Virus record (IMG/VR): IMGVR_UViG_3300025132_000170 | Coordinates: 1 to 31,649 of that record | From: a virus | Reading direction: 5' to 3' (one strand) | DNA length: 31,649 nucleotides | Shown here: positions 14,861 through 21,997 of the stretch, piece by piece | How positions within the stretch are numbered: position 1 is the first letter of the stretch | How the letters are laid out: the number at the start of each line of letters is the position of its first letter | Translations under genes and position numbers: made by a program | Notes under the pieces: generated by a model | The model's database searches: none | The model's input: only the letters and a program-made list of their open reading frames with translations | What the model was told of the DNA's origin: nothing

Positions 14861-15292
14861 CTAGAATAATGCGAGGATATCCCTCGGTTCGTTAATAGTG
14901 CCGATGATTTCATCGTCATTAAGAATACGATGTTCACCATATTTAGTTTTAAAACGAGCACCAGCGTATCGTCCATATATGACAAACTGACCCTCTTTAC
15001 ACCAAGCTCCAGATGGAAATTTTTGTTTATCTTTAAAACATAAATCACCCATTTTTACTACAAGTCCAACAACAGTTGTCATTTGAATAGTTTCTTGAGT
15101 TTTTTCTGATAGATAAATACCACCTTTAGTTTTTTCTTTAGGTTGATATGGTCTGACTAAAAGTCTATATCCAACAGGGTTTGGTATAATTTTAAGATAT
15201 TCTTCCGTTTCTTTTTCACCTTTCGGAACTAAAGGTTCTTCCTCATCATTTTGTGGAACGACAAGTTTTTTATTAGGTTTGATCAATGTCAT
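14861..15292 (-). CDS. groES: GroES-like co-chaperonin (Cpn10)
   Basis: The 143-residue protein has an about 38-residue N-terminal extension and then a Cpn10 domain: PNPVGYRLLVRPYQPKEKTK (start of the barrel), GGIYLSEKTQETIQM (mobile-loop region), VVGLVVKMGDLCFKDKQKFP, YGRYAGARFKTKYGEHRILN and DDEIIGTI. It would cap a host GroEL ring, as T4 gp31 does, to fold the capsid protein. Its place just upstream of scaffold and capsid genes supports that partner. No GroEL is in the window. The start overlaps the next upstream gene by 20 nt. Confidence 0.85.
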   Translation of the reverse strand: MTLIKPNKKLVVPQNDEEEPLVPKGEKETEEYLKIIPNPVGYRLLVRPYQPKEKTKGGIYLSEKTQETIQMTTVVGLVVKMGDLCFKDKQKFPSGAWCKEGQFVIYGRYAGARFKTKYGEHRILNDDEIIGTINEPRDILALF

Positions 15293-15479
15293 CTACATTA
15301 TCCTCTCTATTTTGCAGGTCTTTTAAATCCTGTAGCAATGACTCTAAGCCATTGAGCTTGCCCTTAGCATAATGTAGTTGTTCTAGTTTGTCTATACCAT
15401 AGCAAATGTGATCCTTAGTTTTTGCTATTTCTTTTTTTATGTAATGTCTTATTGTTCGAACTGTGTCTATATCAAGCAT
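15273..15479 (-). CDS. Small coiled-coil protein, unknown function
   Basis: The 68-residue protein is helical and charged: VRTIRHYIKKEIAKTKDHIC, then LEQLHYAKGKLNGLESLLQD, with heptad-like leucines over about 30 residues. It probably forms a dimeric coiled coil. It overlaps the groES start by 20 nt and its own start lies within the end of the next upstream small ORF (ATGCTTGA overlap). No family with a known role recognised; a head-assembly helper is possible from position. Confidence 0.65.
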   Translation of the reverse strand: MLDIDTVRTIRHYIKKEIAKTKDHICYGIDKLEQLHYAKGKLNGLESLLQDLKDLQNREDNVDDIDQT

Positions 15480-15597
15480 AATTACGAAGGTGAGATTTTG
15501 GTCCTAGTTTTTTTCTGTGTCTCTTACCTACAGCTTTATATCTTCTTTTTGTCTTCTTTGCAATTACTATTTCTATTTTGTGAAATCTTTTTACCAT
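15472..15597 (-). CDS. Very basic micro-protein (41 aa)
   Basis: ATG at 15597 opens a 41-residue frame ending in an 8-nt overlap with the next gene's start. It contains IVIAKKTKRRYKAVGKRHRK and KLGPKSHLRNYA, a ribosomal-protein-like or nucleic-acid-binding charge pattern. The Shine-Dalgarno is weak. It shares 62 nt with another possible ORF in a different frame (15536-15688), so only one may be made. Its coupling overlap with the downstream gene favours it. Confidence 0.45.
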   Translation of the reverse strand: MVKRFHKIEIVIAKKTKRRYKAVGKRHRKKLGPKSHLRNYA

Positions 15598-15688
15598 AAC
15601 AAACCACTGGTGACTTATACTCAAGCACCCTTATTTTTCTTGAAAATTTTTCACCACTGCAATCTTTAATTCTAAATATGTTTGACAA
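15536..15688 (-). CDS. Possible small protein with TTG start (50 aa)
   Basis: A frame with a protein-like composition runs to a stop at 15536: SNIFRIKDCSGEKFSRKIRV, then LEYKSPVVCYGKK and a polar end. No ATG is available; TTG at 15688 with GGGG 8 nt upstream is the best start. The frame is also open upstream to about 15745 (FGTYLKIDGVTNL), without a usual start codon. It could be a real non-ATG gene or the remnant of a longer one joined by frameshift to the 15672-15794 ORF. Confidence 0.35.
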   Translation of the reverse strand: MSNIFRIKDCSGEKFSRKIRVLEYKSPVVCYGKKISQNRNSNCKEDKKKI

Positions 15689-15794
15689 GTTTGTAACCCC
15701 ATCTATTTTCAGATAAGTCCCAAACCCTTTTTGTAGCAGAAGGTATTTTCACAATAAGATTATTAAATTTTATTAATTTTTTTGTTAATAACAT
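15672..15794 (-). CDS. Small protein behind the pqqA-like gene (40 aa)
   Basis: ATG at 15794 has a perfect AAGGAG with 6-nt spacing, one of the best ribosome-binding sites here. The 40-residue product reads MLLTKKLIKFNNLIVKIPSA, then TKRVWDLSENRWGYKLVKHI. It is basic with no membrane segment. It begins 17 nt after the hairpin that follows the pqqA-like gene. No similarity recognised. The good start signal argues that something is translated here. Confidence 0.45.
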   Translation of the reverse strand: MLLTKKLIKFNNLIVKIPSATKRVWDLSENRWGYKLVKHI

Positions 15795-15810
15795 ATCACT
15801 CTCCTTAATA

Positions 15811-15834
15811 GTGAGGGGACTATGTCCCCTTCAC
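15811..15834 (-). promoter_or_regulatory. Hairpin directly after the pqqA-like gene
   Basis: GTGA-GGGGAC (15811-15820) pairs with GTCCCC-TCAC (15824-15834, one bulged T) around a TAT loop. On the minus-strand mRNA it begins 1-2 nt after the stop codon of the 24-codon gene and lacks a T-run. It is therefore more likely a 3'-end stabiliser or attenuator than a full terminator. Confidence 0.65.
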
Positions 15835-15835
15835 C

Positions 15836-15910
15836 TTATTTTTCAGCACAGGCATAGCTGTTGATTTCTAGACCAACAGAAATTTCTGTAATTATTGGTT
15901 TAGACCACAT
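15836..15910 (-). CDS. pqqA: PqqA-like peptide, pyrroloquinoline quinone precursor (24 aa)
   Basis: ATG at 15910 follows AAAGGAGATAATT, a near-ideal ribosome-binding site. The 24-residue product begins MWSKPIITEISVGLEI and continues N17, S18, Y19, ending at K24. It matches PqqA in length and in key positions: MWxKP at the start, G13, E15 and Y19 four residues later. In PqqA the radical SAM enzyme PqqE joins this Glu to this Tyr, and the pair becomes the PQQ cofactor; in Klebsiella PqqA they are also residues 15 and 19. No pqqB, C, D or E is in the window, so processing would need host enzymes. A stable hairpin follows the stop codon. Similarity is from memory of family sequences; function in the phage is inference. 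Confidence 0.8.
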   Translation of the reverse strand: MWSKPIITEISVGLEINSYACAEK

Positions 15911-15975
15911 AATTATCTCCTTTGTTAGAAGTGCTGGTTGTCATTGTGACCGCAGTCCACTACAGTCATTTTAAT

Positions 15976-16344
15976 TTATTTTTTTAATTGTGCAATACTC
16001 TTTAGCCCAAATGATCCCGCAATTGAAGCGAGAATGCCCCAAGATATCCAATCAGGACAATCGTTTTTTAAAAATAAAAAACCCTCTTTCATATAAGGTT
16101 GCAAAGCAGGTATGAAGGATGCCAAAATTATAGAAATGAAGGCTAGGGTCCAAGCCTCGTCTTTCCACGAATTATCTGATGCCGACATAGCTTTTTCCTC
16201 CCAGGAACCATCCTGTTCAATTTTAGATTTTGTCGCTTCTAATTTAGTTAACTCAACCTGACTTTTTAACTGAGCTTTTTTTTGTTTTCCTTCAATCCAG
16301 GTTTTAGCTAAGTTTGCTACTGGACCAATAATCGCTGTAAACAT
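15976..16344 (-). CDS. 3-TM holin-like protein (gene-transfer-agent holin type)
   Basis: The 122-residue protein has an N-terminal amphipathic segment (FTAIIGPVANLAKTWIEGKQ) and a charged coiled region (LKSQVELTKLEATKSKIEQD). DNSWKDEAW follows, then hydrophobic helices at about 64-82 (AWTLAFISIILASFIPALQ) and 99-117 (WISWGILASIAGSFGLKSI). This matches the layout of the GTA-type holin family in alphaproteobacterial phages. It would open the inner membrane at lysis. The M15 endolysin lies 8 kb away. The start shares one nucleotide with the upstream gene (TAATG). Confidence 0.75.
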   Translation of the reverse strand: MFTAIIGPVANLAKTWIEGKQKKAQLKSQVELTKLEATKSKIEQDGSWEEKAMSASDNSWKDEAWTLAFISIILASFIPALQPYMKEGFLFLKNDCPDWISWGILASIAGSFGLKSIAQLKK

Positions 16345-16946
16345 TACATCTCCTTTTTATAAATAATTTTACTGTCGCCTTTTTCAGCAACATTAAAATT
16401 ATAAGTCTTTAGAAGCATATCTACAATACCTAGACTAATCAGTTGATAGTCATCAATTATTATAATAGAGTCACTCTCCATTCTAGGAATAAAAAATACA
16501 AGTTCGTTTAGTACATCTTTCGTTGTATGTGGTCCATCAAGATGAACAACCTTGTACAAACCATAAATCATTAATTGTTTTTCAAAAACAAACTGATGAC
16601 CCTCACCCATTGTTTTAAAATAATAATCATCTGTCATATGAAAAAAATTAAACTCAGGGTAATTTTTATATAATTCTGTTACTGTCTGTTGCATCATTTC
16701 AGAATCATAGCCTGCCGCTATAATATTATCAGGATTGTCATAATGTTGATAAGCTAAATTTCCATAAGGGTCAACAGCGATATGTTTGTAGAGAGCAGGT
16801 TCTTGTAACCTAACTGCATCCATTATTGTTTTTGTTCCTAATCCCTCACGCAAACCGATCTCGCAAGTTAATGTGGCTCTATCTATCTTAATTTTTTTGA
16901 TATGTTTTGTTATTAAATTATATTCTTCTGAATCGCCTTTAATCAT
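16344..16946 (-). CDS. SAM-dependent methyltransferase-like protein
   Basis: The 200-residue protein looks like a class I methyltransferase of the Methyltransf_24 type. Motif I is LTCEIGLREGLGTKTIMDA (about 26-44), the acidic end of beta-2 is HIAVDPYG (55-62), and VHLDGPHTTKDVLNEL (about 134-149) and SIIIIDDYQ (about 160-168) follow. Such enzymes often act on glycans or small molecules; the substrate cannot be told. Placed between portal and holin genes and coupled to both neighbours, it may modify the virion or host surface. No target-recognition domain for DNA is present. Confidence 0.7.
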   Translation of the reverse strand: MIKGDSEEYNLITKHIKKIKIDRATLTCEIGLREGLGTKTIMDAVRLQEPALYKHIAVDPYGNLAYQHYDNPDNIIAAGYDSEMMQQTVTELYKNYPEFNFFHMTDDYYFKTMGEGHQFVFEKQLMIYGLYKVVHLDGPHTTKDVLNELVFFIPRMESDSIIIIDDYQLISLGIVDMLLKTYNFNVAEKGDSKIIYKKEM

Positions 16947-17146
16947 TTTAAATAAGGAATGGTATCAATTATTACTTCAACAGAATGTATCAAAATTTCT
17001 ACAACAAGTAAAATTAAAATTATATTTAAAATTTTTTCTTTATAATCTATTTTAAAAAATACCTGAAAATTTTTTTCCCTTAACTTGTATTTTTGAAATG
17101 CCTTTAATGTCACTTTTTGCTCCCATCTCCCTATGTGGACACCCAA
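16943..17146 (-). CDS. Possible small membrane protein, TTG start (67 aa)
   Basis: A frame from TTG at 17146 ends with an ATGA overlap onto the methyltransferase-like gene. The last 40 residues are a clear membrane helix plus tail: KIDYKEKILNIILILLVVEI, then LIHSVEVIIDTIPYLK. The first 32 codons overlap the preceding gene in another frame, so the true start may be later at a non-ATG codon. The 95 nt that belong to no other gene, and the coupling overlap, favour a real small membrane protein, possibly a lysis accessory. Confidence 0.4.
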   Translation of the reverse strand: MGVHIGRWEQKVTLKAFQKYKLREKNFQVFFKIDYKEKILNIILILLVVEILIHSVEVIIDTIPYLK

Positions 17147-17621
17147 CCATTTTTCCTTTTTTCATACCCATAGTTTCTTGCGTAGTCAACCCTGTTTCCT
17201 CTTTTGTGGGTTTATATGCAACAAATTTAGAATCAAAGTTTGGAGATGTTCCTTCTTGAGCCTCAAAATCTCTTACCGCTTGGTTCATTAAATTTTTAAA
17301 ACGAGAATCAAAATCTTTTCTAAATAAACCTGTTACTGCTTCTTTGATCACTTTATCTTTGTTTTGATTAAATTGATTACCAAAAAATTTCACAAACCTT
17401 TCACCCTTAGTTTCTCCACCTTCTTGTAACTTTACAGGAGGAACTTGAGAGTTAGGTCCTTTTTTTGGTGGTGGTCCAAAAGCCTTTCCTAATTTAGCTT
17501 TCTCTACACCTTTTATCAGGTCCTTGTTCCGTGATGCGTAGAACACTTGTTCGCCTTTCTTGTTACCATATTGGCTTTTCATTGAACTCATTATCTTTTT
17601 TCCTTTTTTAGTCAGGGGCAT
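17052..17621 (-). CDS. Basic virion-module protein with KGKKIM...FYASRNK start and GKKFSGIF C-terminus
   Basis: The 189-residue protein starts MPLTKKGKKIMSSMKSQYGN and KKGEQVFYASRNK, a module recurrent in phages and large viruses. A Gly/Pro linker, a helical middle with FVKFFGNQFNQNKDKVIKEA, and the tail TMGMKKGKMVGCPHREMGA, SDIKGISKIQVKGKKF, SGIF follow. The final peptide resembles the ends of the 3501-4454 and 4454-4936 products. CPHRE adds a possible Cys/His site. It overlaps the portal gene by 14 nt. Possibly packaged with or near the portal; role unproven. Confidence 0.65.
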   Translation of the reverse strand: MPLTKKGKKIMSSMKSQYGNKKGEQVFYASRNKDLIKGVEKAKLGKAFGPPPKKGPNSQVPPVKLQEGGETKGERFVKFFGNQFNQNKDKVIKEAVTGLFRKDFDSRFKNLMNQAVRDFEAQEGTSPNFDSKFVAYKPTKEETGLTTQETMGMKKGKMVGCPHREMGAKSDIKGISKIQVKGKKFSGIF

Positions 17622-19983
17622 TATTCATATCCTTAATAGCTTTTGCTCGAGCCACATCTAATTTTTCATCAGCCACTCTTATTCTTTCTTTTGCCGAGTC
17701 TTCAGCATCTTCTCTTTTCATTCTATCTAAATCAATGCTTTGAGAAAACTCATTCATCTTTCTCTCTTCAACATCCATATGCTCTGCAAATTTTCTTTGT
17801 AAATCAAGTGCTCGTAAATCAACTTCTTGTTGCTTTATTTGAAGAAGCGGATCATTTTTATCTTTATCCATAGCTTGCTCCAACTGTTGTAACTCTTGAG
17901 TTAATGATGCTACTCTTTCTGCTACCATAGCCTCAGTAATTGATTGATAAGCAGGCATATTTACTTTTTGTAACTCTTGATACTCTGGACTTTTTTGCAT
18001 CTCAACAATAACTTGAGCTCTTGCCTTAAATGATATGTGTTCGGATATGTGAGCTTGTAACAATGCATACACCATTGGATTAATTTGAACCATACGACTA
18101 CGCATAAAGGCACTATGAGCCATAATATGGGCATCGTGATTCTGTGTTGGAAATGCTTTTGGTATTTCCATCCTTAATGCTTCTGCATTTTCAATAGCAG
18201 GGTCTAGTGGTTGAGGAATTTTTTCAGGTTTTAATAAAGTATCTACTTGTTTTGTACCTAAAGCGGCATAAACTCGTCTATAAGCCTCTCTTATGTTATG
18301 AATTTGTGGATTACTCTGAGCAATCTGTAGTTGAGTTTGAGCTAGAGTCACTCTTTGTGCCATTGAAAAGACATTAGGATCAGCAACAGGTATTACATCA
18401 ACCTCTTCGCTAAAATCAGCCACTTTTACTAGTCTATTACCACCATATGTCGCATAAGGATAGATTGGTGGTAGATATGTACCGAAAACTTTGGCTAATA
18501 ATCTAAATTCTTGTCTCATTGCATAGTAACATCTTTTGTGAATAGCACTCATTACCCTAGAACCACGCTCCAAGAGAGCAATTGTTGTTCCTACGGCTCT
18601 GTTTTGTGTATCATTACCGATTGCCATATCGGCAATTGCCGCAAATCGTTGTCCTGCAGTTACACAATATTGCAAAAGACCGAATAATGTCTGATCTGGA
18701 CCTTTAAATGGTAAAAATTGAAACTGATCTTTAATGTTTCCGCCAGGAGCATCCACATCTCTGAACTCTCCAGGCTGAAAAGGTTGCTCTTCATCTCTAA
18801 TTCTTATGCCTCTTGACTTAAAACCAGCAGGTAAATTAGCTAAAGTCCCTGCATCAAGCAATTGTCTTAATGCCGCAGTAGCCGTTTTGCTCAAACCACC
18901 GATCATATGTATCAAACCAAAGCCATAAAACCCTAAACCTGGTAAAAATTTAAAATGCACAAAAAATTCTTTGCGTTTATAGGTTTCATCAAAGGGTGCA
19001 TAGTTTCTGTAAATACTTAAAACTTGTTGAGAACCCTCATCAATTGTTACAATGTAAGGAACTCTTACATTTTTTGGTGCATCCTCAATTTCATATTCAT
19101 CTAAATCAAGATCAACGTGCATTTCAAGAATGTTAAATTGATAATCTGTTTCTGAGGGTTGATTTATACCTTCAATTGATTGATATTTTTCTTGAATTTC
19201 ATCATCATCTTGTCGGCTCGGTATAATAGGAACATCTCTGTAAAACCCATTTCTTTGTTTTTTTAATAAATCATTCTCACTCATTTTAATAACGTGAGTA
19301 ATTCTTTCGCAATCTTTTAAATCAGTAGCATAATAAGGCACAACTAAATCTTCAGCAGGCACAAATTTACTTACAGGTCTTTGCATTAAATCATCATAGT
19401 AAACTTTTTTAAATGCAGAACCTGTTAAAGGTAAATAGAAAAGTAGTTGATCAAAATCAGGTGTGTACTCTTCCATCTGATCCATTAGCATATAATTCAT
19501 AAATTCTTGAACTCTTTGAGCTTGCTCTTCTTTAGAAAAATTTCTTTCTCCAACAATTTGTGTTTTTACAGGACCATCTGATGGTAACAATTCTTTGTAA
19601 GCTTGAGCCTGAAACTGAGTAACGGCTTCTGATAAAAGAGGATGTGTTACACCTGAAGCACCTTTGAAAGGTTGTCCATCTTCAGAATACTTAAATCCTA
19701 ACAGGTCAAGTCCTGAAATATATGACTTCTCCCATTCTTGTCTTGATTCTTTATCTTTTCTGTAATCACTAATTAACTGACCTGATATTCTTGTTAACAC
19801 TCGGTCATCCATATCAGAAGCTAAGTTCTCATAAAATTTTTCTATAAGTTGTTCTTCAATGTTTTCTACAGGTGGTTGATCAGCTTCGGCTTGCGTGTCA
19901 ACAACCTCTACATCTACTTCTTCTTTTTTTGAACCTTCTTTATCAAGATCATCTTCTAGTGAATTATCTTTTTCTACTGCCAT
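17608..19983 (-). CDS. Portal protein
   Basis: The 791-residue protein has the size and features of P22-like marine portal proteins: an acidic start, LISDYRKDKESRQEWEKSYI (about 65-85), LPLTGSAFKKVYYDDLMQRP (near 185), PFDETYKRKEFFVHFKFLPG (near 330), LSKTATAALRQLLDAG (near 365) and a long C-terminal coiled coil (LQELQQ... near 700 to the end). It would form the dodecameric ring through which DNA enters the head. It lies downstream of terL and one small gene, the normal order. The long helical tail is consistent with a portal barrel. Confidence 0.85.
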   Translation of the reverse strand: MAVEKDNSLEDDLDKEGSKKEEVDVEVVDTQAEADQPPVENIEEQLIEKFYENLASDMDDRVLTRISGQLISDYRKDKESRQEWEKSYISGLDLLGFKYSEDGQPFKGASGVTHPLLSEAVTQFQAQAYKELLPSDGPVKTQIVGERNFSKEEQAQRVQEFMNYMLMDQMEEYTPDFDQLLFYLPLTGSAFKKVYYDDLMQRPVSKFVPAEDLVVPYYATDLKDCERITHVIKMSENDLLKKQRNGFYRDVPIIPSRQDDDEIQEKYQSIEGINQPSETDYQFNILEMHVDLDLDEYEIEDAPKNVRVPYIVTIDEGSQQVLSIYRNYAPFDETYKRKEFFVHFKFLPGLGFYGFGLIHMIGGLSKTATAALRQLLDAGTLANLPAGFKSRGIRIRDEEQPFQPGEFRDVDAPGGNIKDQFQFLPFKGPDQTLFGLLQYCVTAGQRFAAIADMAIGNDTQNRAVGTTIALLERGSRVMSAIHKRCYYAMRQEFRLLAKVFGTYLPPIYPYATYGGNRLVKVADFSEEVDVIPVADPNVFSMAQRVTLAQTQLQIAQSNPQIHNIREAYRRVYAALGTKQVDTLLKPEKIPQPLDPAIENAEALRMEIPKAFPTQNHDAHIMAHSAFMRSRMVQINPMVYALLQAHISEHISFKARAQVIVEMQKSPEYQELQKVNMPAYQSITEAMVAERVASLTQELQQLEQAMDKDKNDPLLQIKQQEVDLRALDLQRKFAEHMDVEERKMNEFSQSIDLDRMKREDAEDSAKERIRVADEKLDVARAKAIKDMNNAPD

Positions 19984-20453
19984 TAAGTAATCCTTGTTTT
20001 TTTATTTTTACCAAGTTTGCATCTCGCTTTTACAAACTTTCCTTCTTTTGCTCCCATCTTTTCATAATACATAGGAAACATCTTTTGCATTGCTCCTTGT
20101 TGTCTTAAGGATTCATTCTTAGCTCTTATTTCTGAAATTAAATCAGGAGTGTTGAAGCGTGGTGCGGGAGGAGCTTTAAATGCTCCAAAAGGATCGCCAC
20201 CCAAAAGCTCATAAGTTTTTAATGCTTTTTCACCAAAACTCATTTCATCATCATCTTTTTCTTTTTCAACTAGGTTTTTTTTATCAAAAGCTTTTCTATC
20301 TTCAATATCTCTTTGCTTTCGCTCCTTTTTATATTTTTCAACCGCTTTACTACGTCTTTCTTTTTCTTCGGCAAGTTTATCTTTTGCACTTTTACTTGCT
20401 GAACTTAAATAACCTGTAATAGCCGCTCCGCCATATGGATTGAATTTTGTCAT
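19983..20453 (-). CDS. Charged coiled-coil protein between terL and portal
   Basis: The 156-residue protein has a strongly charged helix (KSAKDKLAEEKERRSKAVEK, YKKERKQRDIEDRKAF; about residues 21-60), then FGEKALKTYELLGGDPFGAF, PPAPRF, and a basic end GKFVKARCKLGKNKKTRIT. That last peptide recurs, as I recall, at the C-termini of other small marine phage proteins. No catalytic motif. Its stop or start touches each neighbour within 4 nt. Could be a packaging or portal accessory factor; unproven. Confidence 0.6.
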   Translation of the reverse strand: MTKFNPYGGAAITGYLSSASKSAKDKLAEEKERRSKAVEKYKKERKQRDIEDRKAFDKKNLVEKEKDDDEMSFGEKALKTYELLGGDPFGAFKAPPAPRFNTPDLISEIRAKNESLRQQGAMQKMFPMYYEKMGAKEGKFVKARCKLGKNKKTRIT

Positions 20454-20456
20454 AAC

Positions 20457-21932
20457 TTAATAATACCTATATTCTTTCGGTGGTAAATCAGTTTCATCTC
20501 TGTAATCTGAGTATAACTCAATAAAATTACCTTGCCTATACCTTAACACAGCTTGGGTAGTTGAATCAACATAATCATCGTTTGCTCCGTGAGGAAAAGC
20601 GGCACACTCTTCTATGACATCATCGGCAAACTTTTCTCCATAAGGAAACCATACTTGACCACTTTCAAAAATAGGTGCAACAGAATTAACTCTTGTATGT
20701 TTATCATTACCTTTACTCGGTACAAAAGGAATGACAGGTATCCCTGCTCGTCTAAATTCTTGGGTCAAAGGTTCACCACTTGCTTTTTGTTCTATGACAA
20801 TTGTTTCAGGCTCCCAATATTTGTAGGCTTCCATAGCTACATTTTTTAAATCTGGAAAATCATACTTACCTCTTATGGCATCAAGTAAAATTAAATTAGG
20901 TGTCACTTCATCAGGATGAAATATACCCCAAGTGGTTATAGCCGAATAATCGGCAGTTTCTTTTTTACTAAATGCAGTATCATAGCTTTGTATGACGTGA
21001 CTTAAATTAGGTACTGTTTCACCCTTCCAAGGTTTCCACCATTCTCTTTTTAAAATTGCACCTTCTTCAGAAGTTGGGTTTTGCATATACTGTGCTGACC
21101 AATTTCTTACAGGTAAAGTTGCTTTTATTTTTTCTAATTCTTCCAACGACCAATACTCTTTCCAAACAGGGTTGCCTGAATCTAGAATCGCAGGAAAAGA
21201 AATTTGTCTCCATTGATCGGCTTTGACTTCACTTTGTGATTTAATTAATCGTCCTGTCAAATCATCCTCAGCCCATCTTGTCATAACTAATAAAATTGAA
21301 CCACCCGGTTGTAGCCTTTGTCTTGGTCCTGATGTATACCAATCATAAGCTCTTTCCATTGCCATATCGGACATTGAATCTTGTTCCGTGTGTGGATCAT
21401 CAATAATCAGTAAGTCTGCACCACGACCCGTGATGGACGCTCCCACTCCAGCGGCATAATACTCACCTCCGTGATTTGTTTCCCAACGACCTTTTGCTTT
21501 AGAGTCCTCACGAAGTTTCACATCACCAAAAATTTGTTTGTACTGTGGAGAATCAATAATGTTACGAACCTTAGAACCAAACCTAACAGCAAGTTCAGTA
21601 TTATGAGAAACTTGCATAATTTTTAATTTAGGATTCTTTCCTATCATCCAAGCAGGAAAATAAATAGATGCAAATTCTGATTTAGTATGCCTAGGAGGCA
21701 TATTTATTATGAGCCTCCCTTTTTTTTCAGAAGCAATTTTTGTAAACTCTTTAGCTATGATTTGATGATGACCCCATTTACTTGGTTCTTTTTCTTTACG
21801 ACATATAAAATCTTCCCACATCTCTTGGACAAAGTATAAAAAATTATCCTGACAAAGTTTTATGTGTTCAATAAAAAGCTTTTCTACTTTTAGCCTTAAT
21901 TTGTCTGTCGTTAATAAATCAACATTATTCAT
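20457..21932 (-). CDS. terL: Terminase large subunit
   Basis: The 491-residue protein carries both terminase activities. The ATPase has a Walker A-like loop MPPRHTKS (78-85), Walker B LLIIDDPH (174-181) and the coupling motif LLVMTRW (214-220). The RNase H-like nuclease has D318 (VIQSYDTAF), E381 (IVIEQKASG) and D453/D456 (NDDYVDSTTQ). It cuts concatemers and drives DNA into the head through the portal. A candidate promoter with a palindrome lies 30-60 nt upstream. Full length for the family. Confidence 0.95.
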   Translation of the reverse strand: MNNVDLLTTDKLRLKVEKLFIEHIKLCQDNFLYFVQEMWEDFICRKEKEPSKWGHHQIIAKEFTKIASEKKGRLIINMPPRHTKSEFASIYFPAWMIGKNPKLKIMQVSHNTELAVRFGSKVRNIIDSPQYKQIFGDVKLREDSKAKGRWETNHGGEYYAAGVGASITGRGADLLIIDDPHTEQDSMSDMAMERAYDWYTSGPRQRLQPGGSILLVMTRWAEDDLTGRLIKSQSEVKADQWRQISFPAILDSGNPVWKEYWSLEELEKIKATLPVRNWSAQYMQNPTSEEGAILKREWWKPWKGETVPNLSHVIQSYDTAFSKKETADYSAITTWGIFHPDEVTPNLILLDAIRGKYDFPDLKNVAMEAYKYWEPETIVIEQKASGEPLTQEFRRAGIPVIPFVPSKGNDKHTRVNSVAPIFESGQVWFPYGEKFADDVIEECAAFPHGANDDYVDSTTQAVLRYRQGNFIELYSDYRDETDLPPKEYRYY

Positions 21933-21962
21933 TTTTTTTTCTAGACTTTATTCTACTATATG

Positions 21963-21997
21963 TTAGTATTCAACTTAACCTATACTGTCAACCGACA
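21963..21997 (-). promoter_or_regulatory. Candidate terL promoter with palindrome
   Basis: On the minus strand TTGACA (21991-21986) is followed 17 nt later by TACTAA (21968-21963), a fair -10 box, 31 nt before the terL ATG. The -35 box lies in a 7-bp perfect palindrome, TACTGTC-GGTT-GACAGTA (21997-21980 region), of the same 7-4-7 build as the other operators but with different sequence. Confidence 0.5.

Noticed and set aside
14854-15048. A 64-codon minus-strand frame within groES
   Set aside because: It lies in another frame of a clear Cpn10 domain and has no motif; treated as a shadow.
15925-15969. A 14-codon ORF (MTVVDCGHNDNQHF) between holin and pqqA-like gene
   Set aside because: It has no Shine-Dalgarno and lies in a short possibly structured leader. 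Too little evidence to call it, though it could be a leader peptide.
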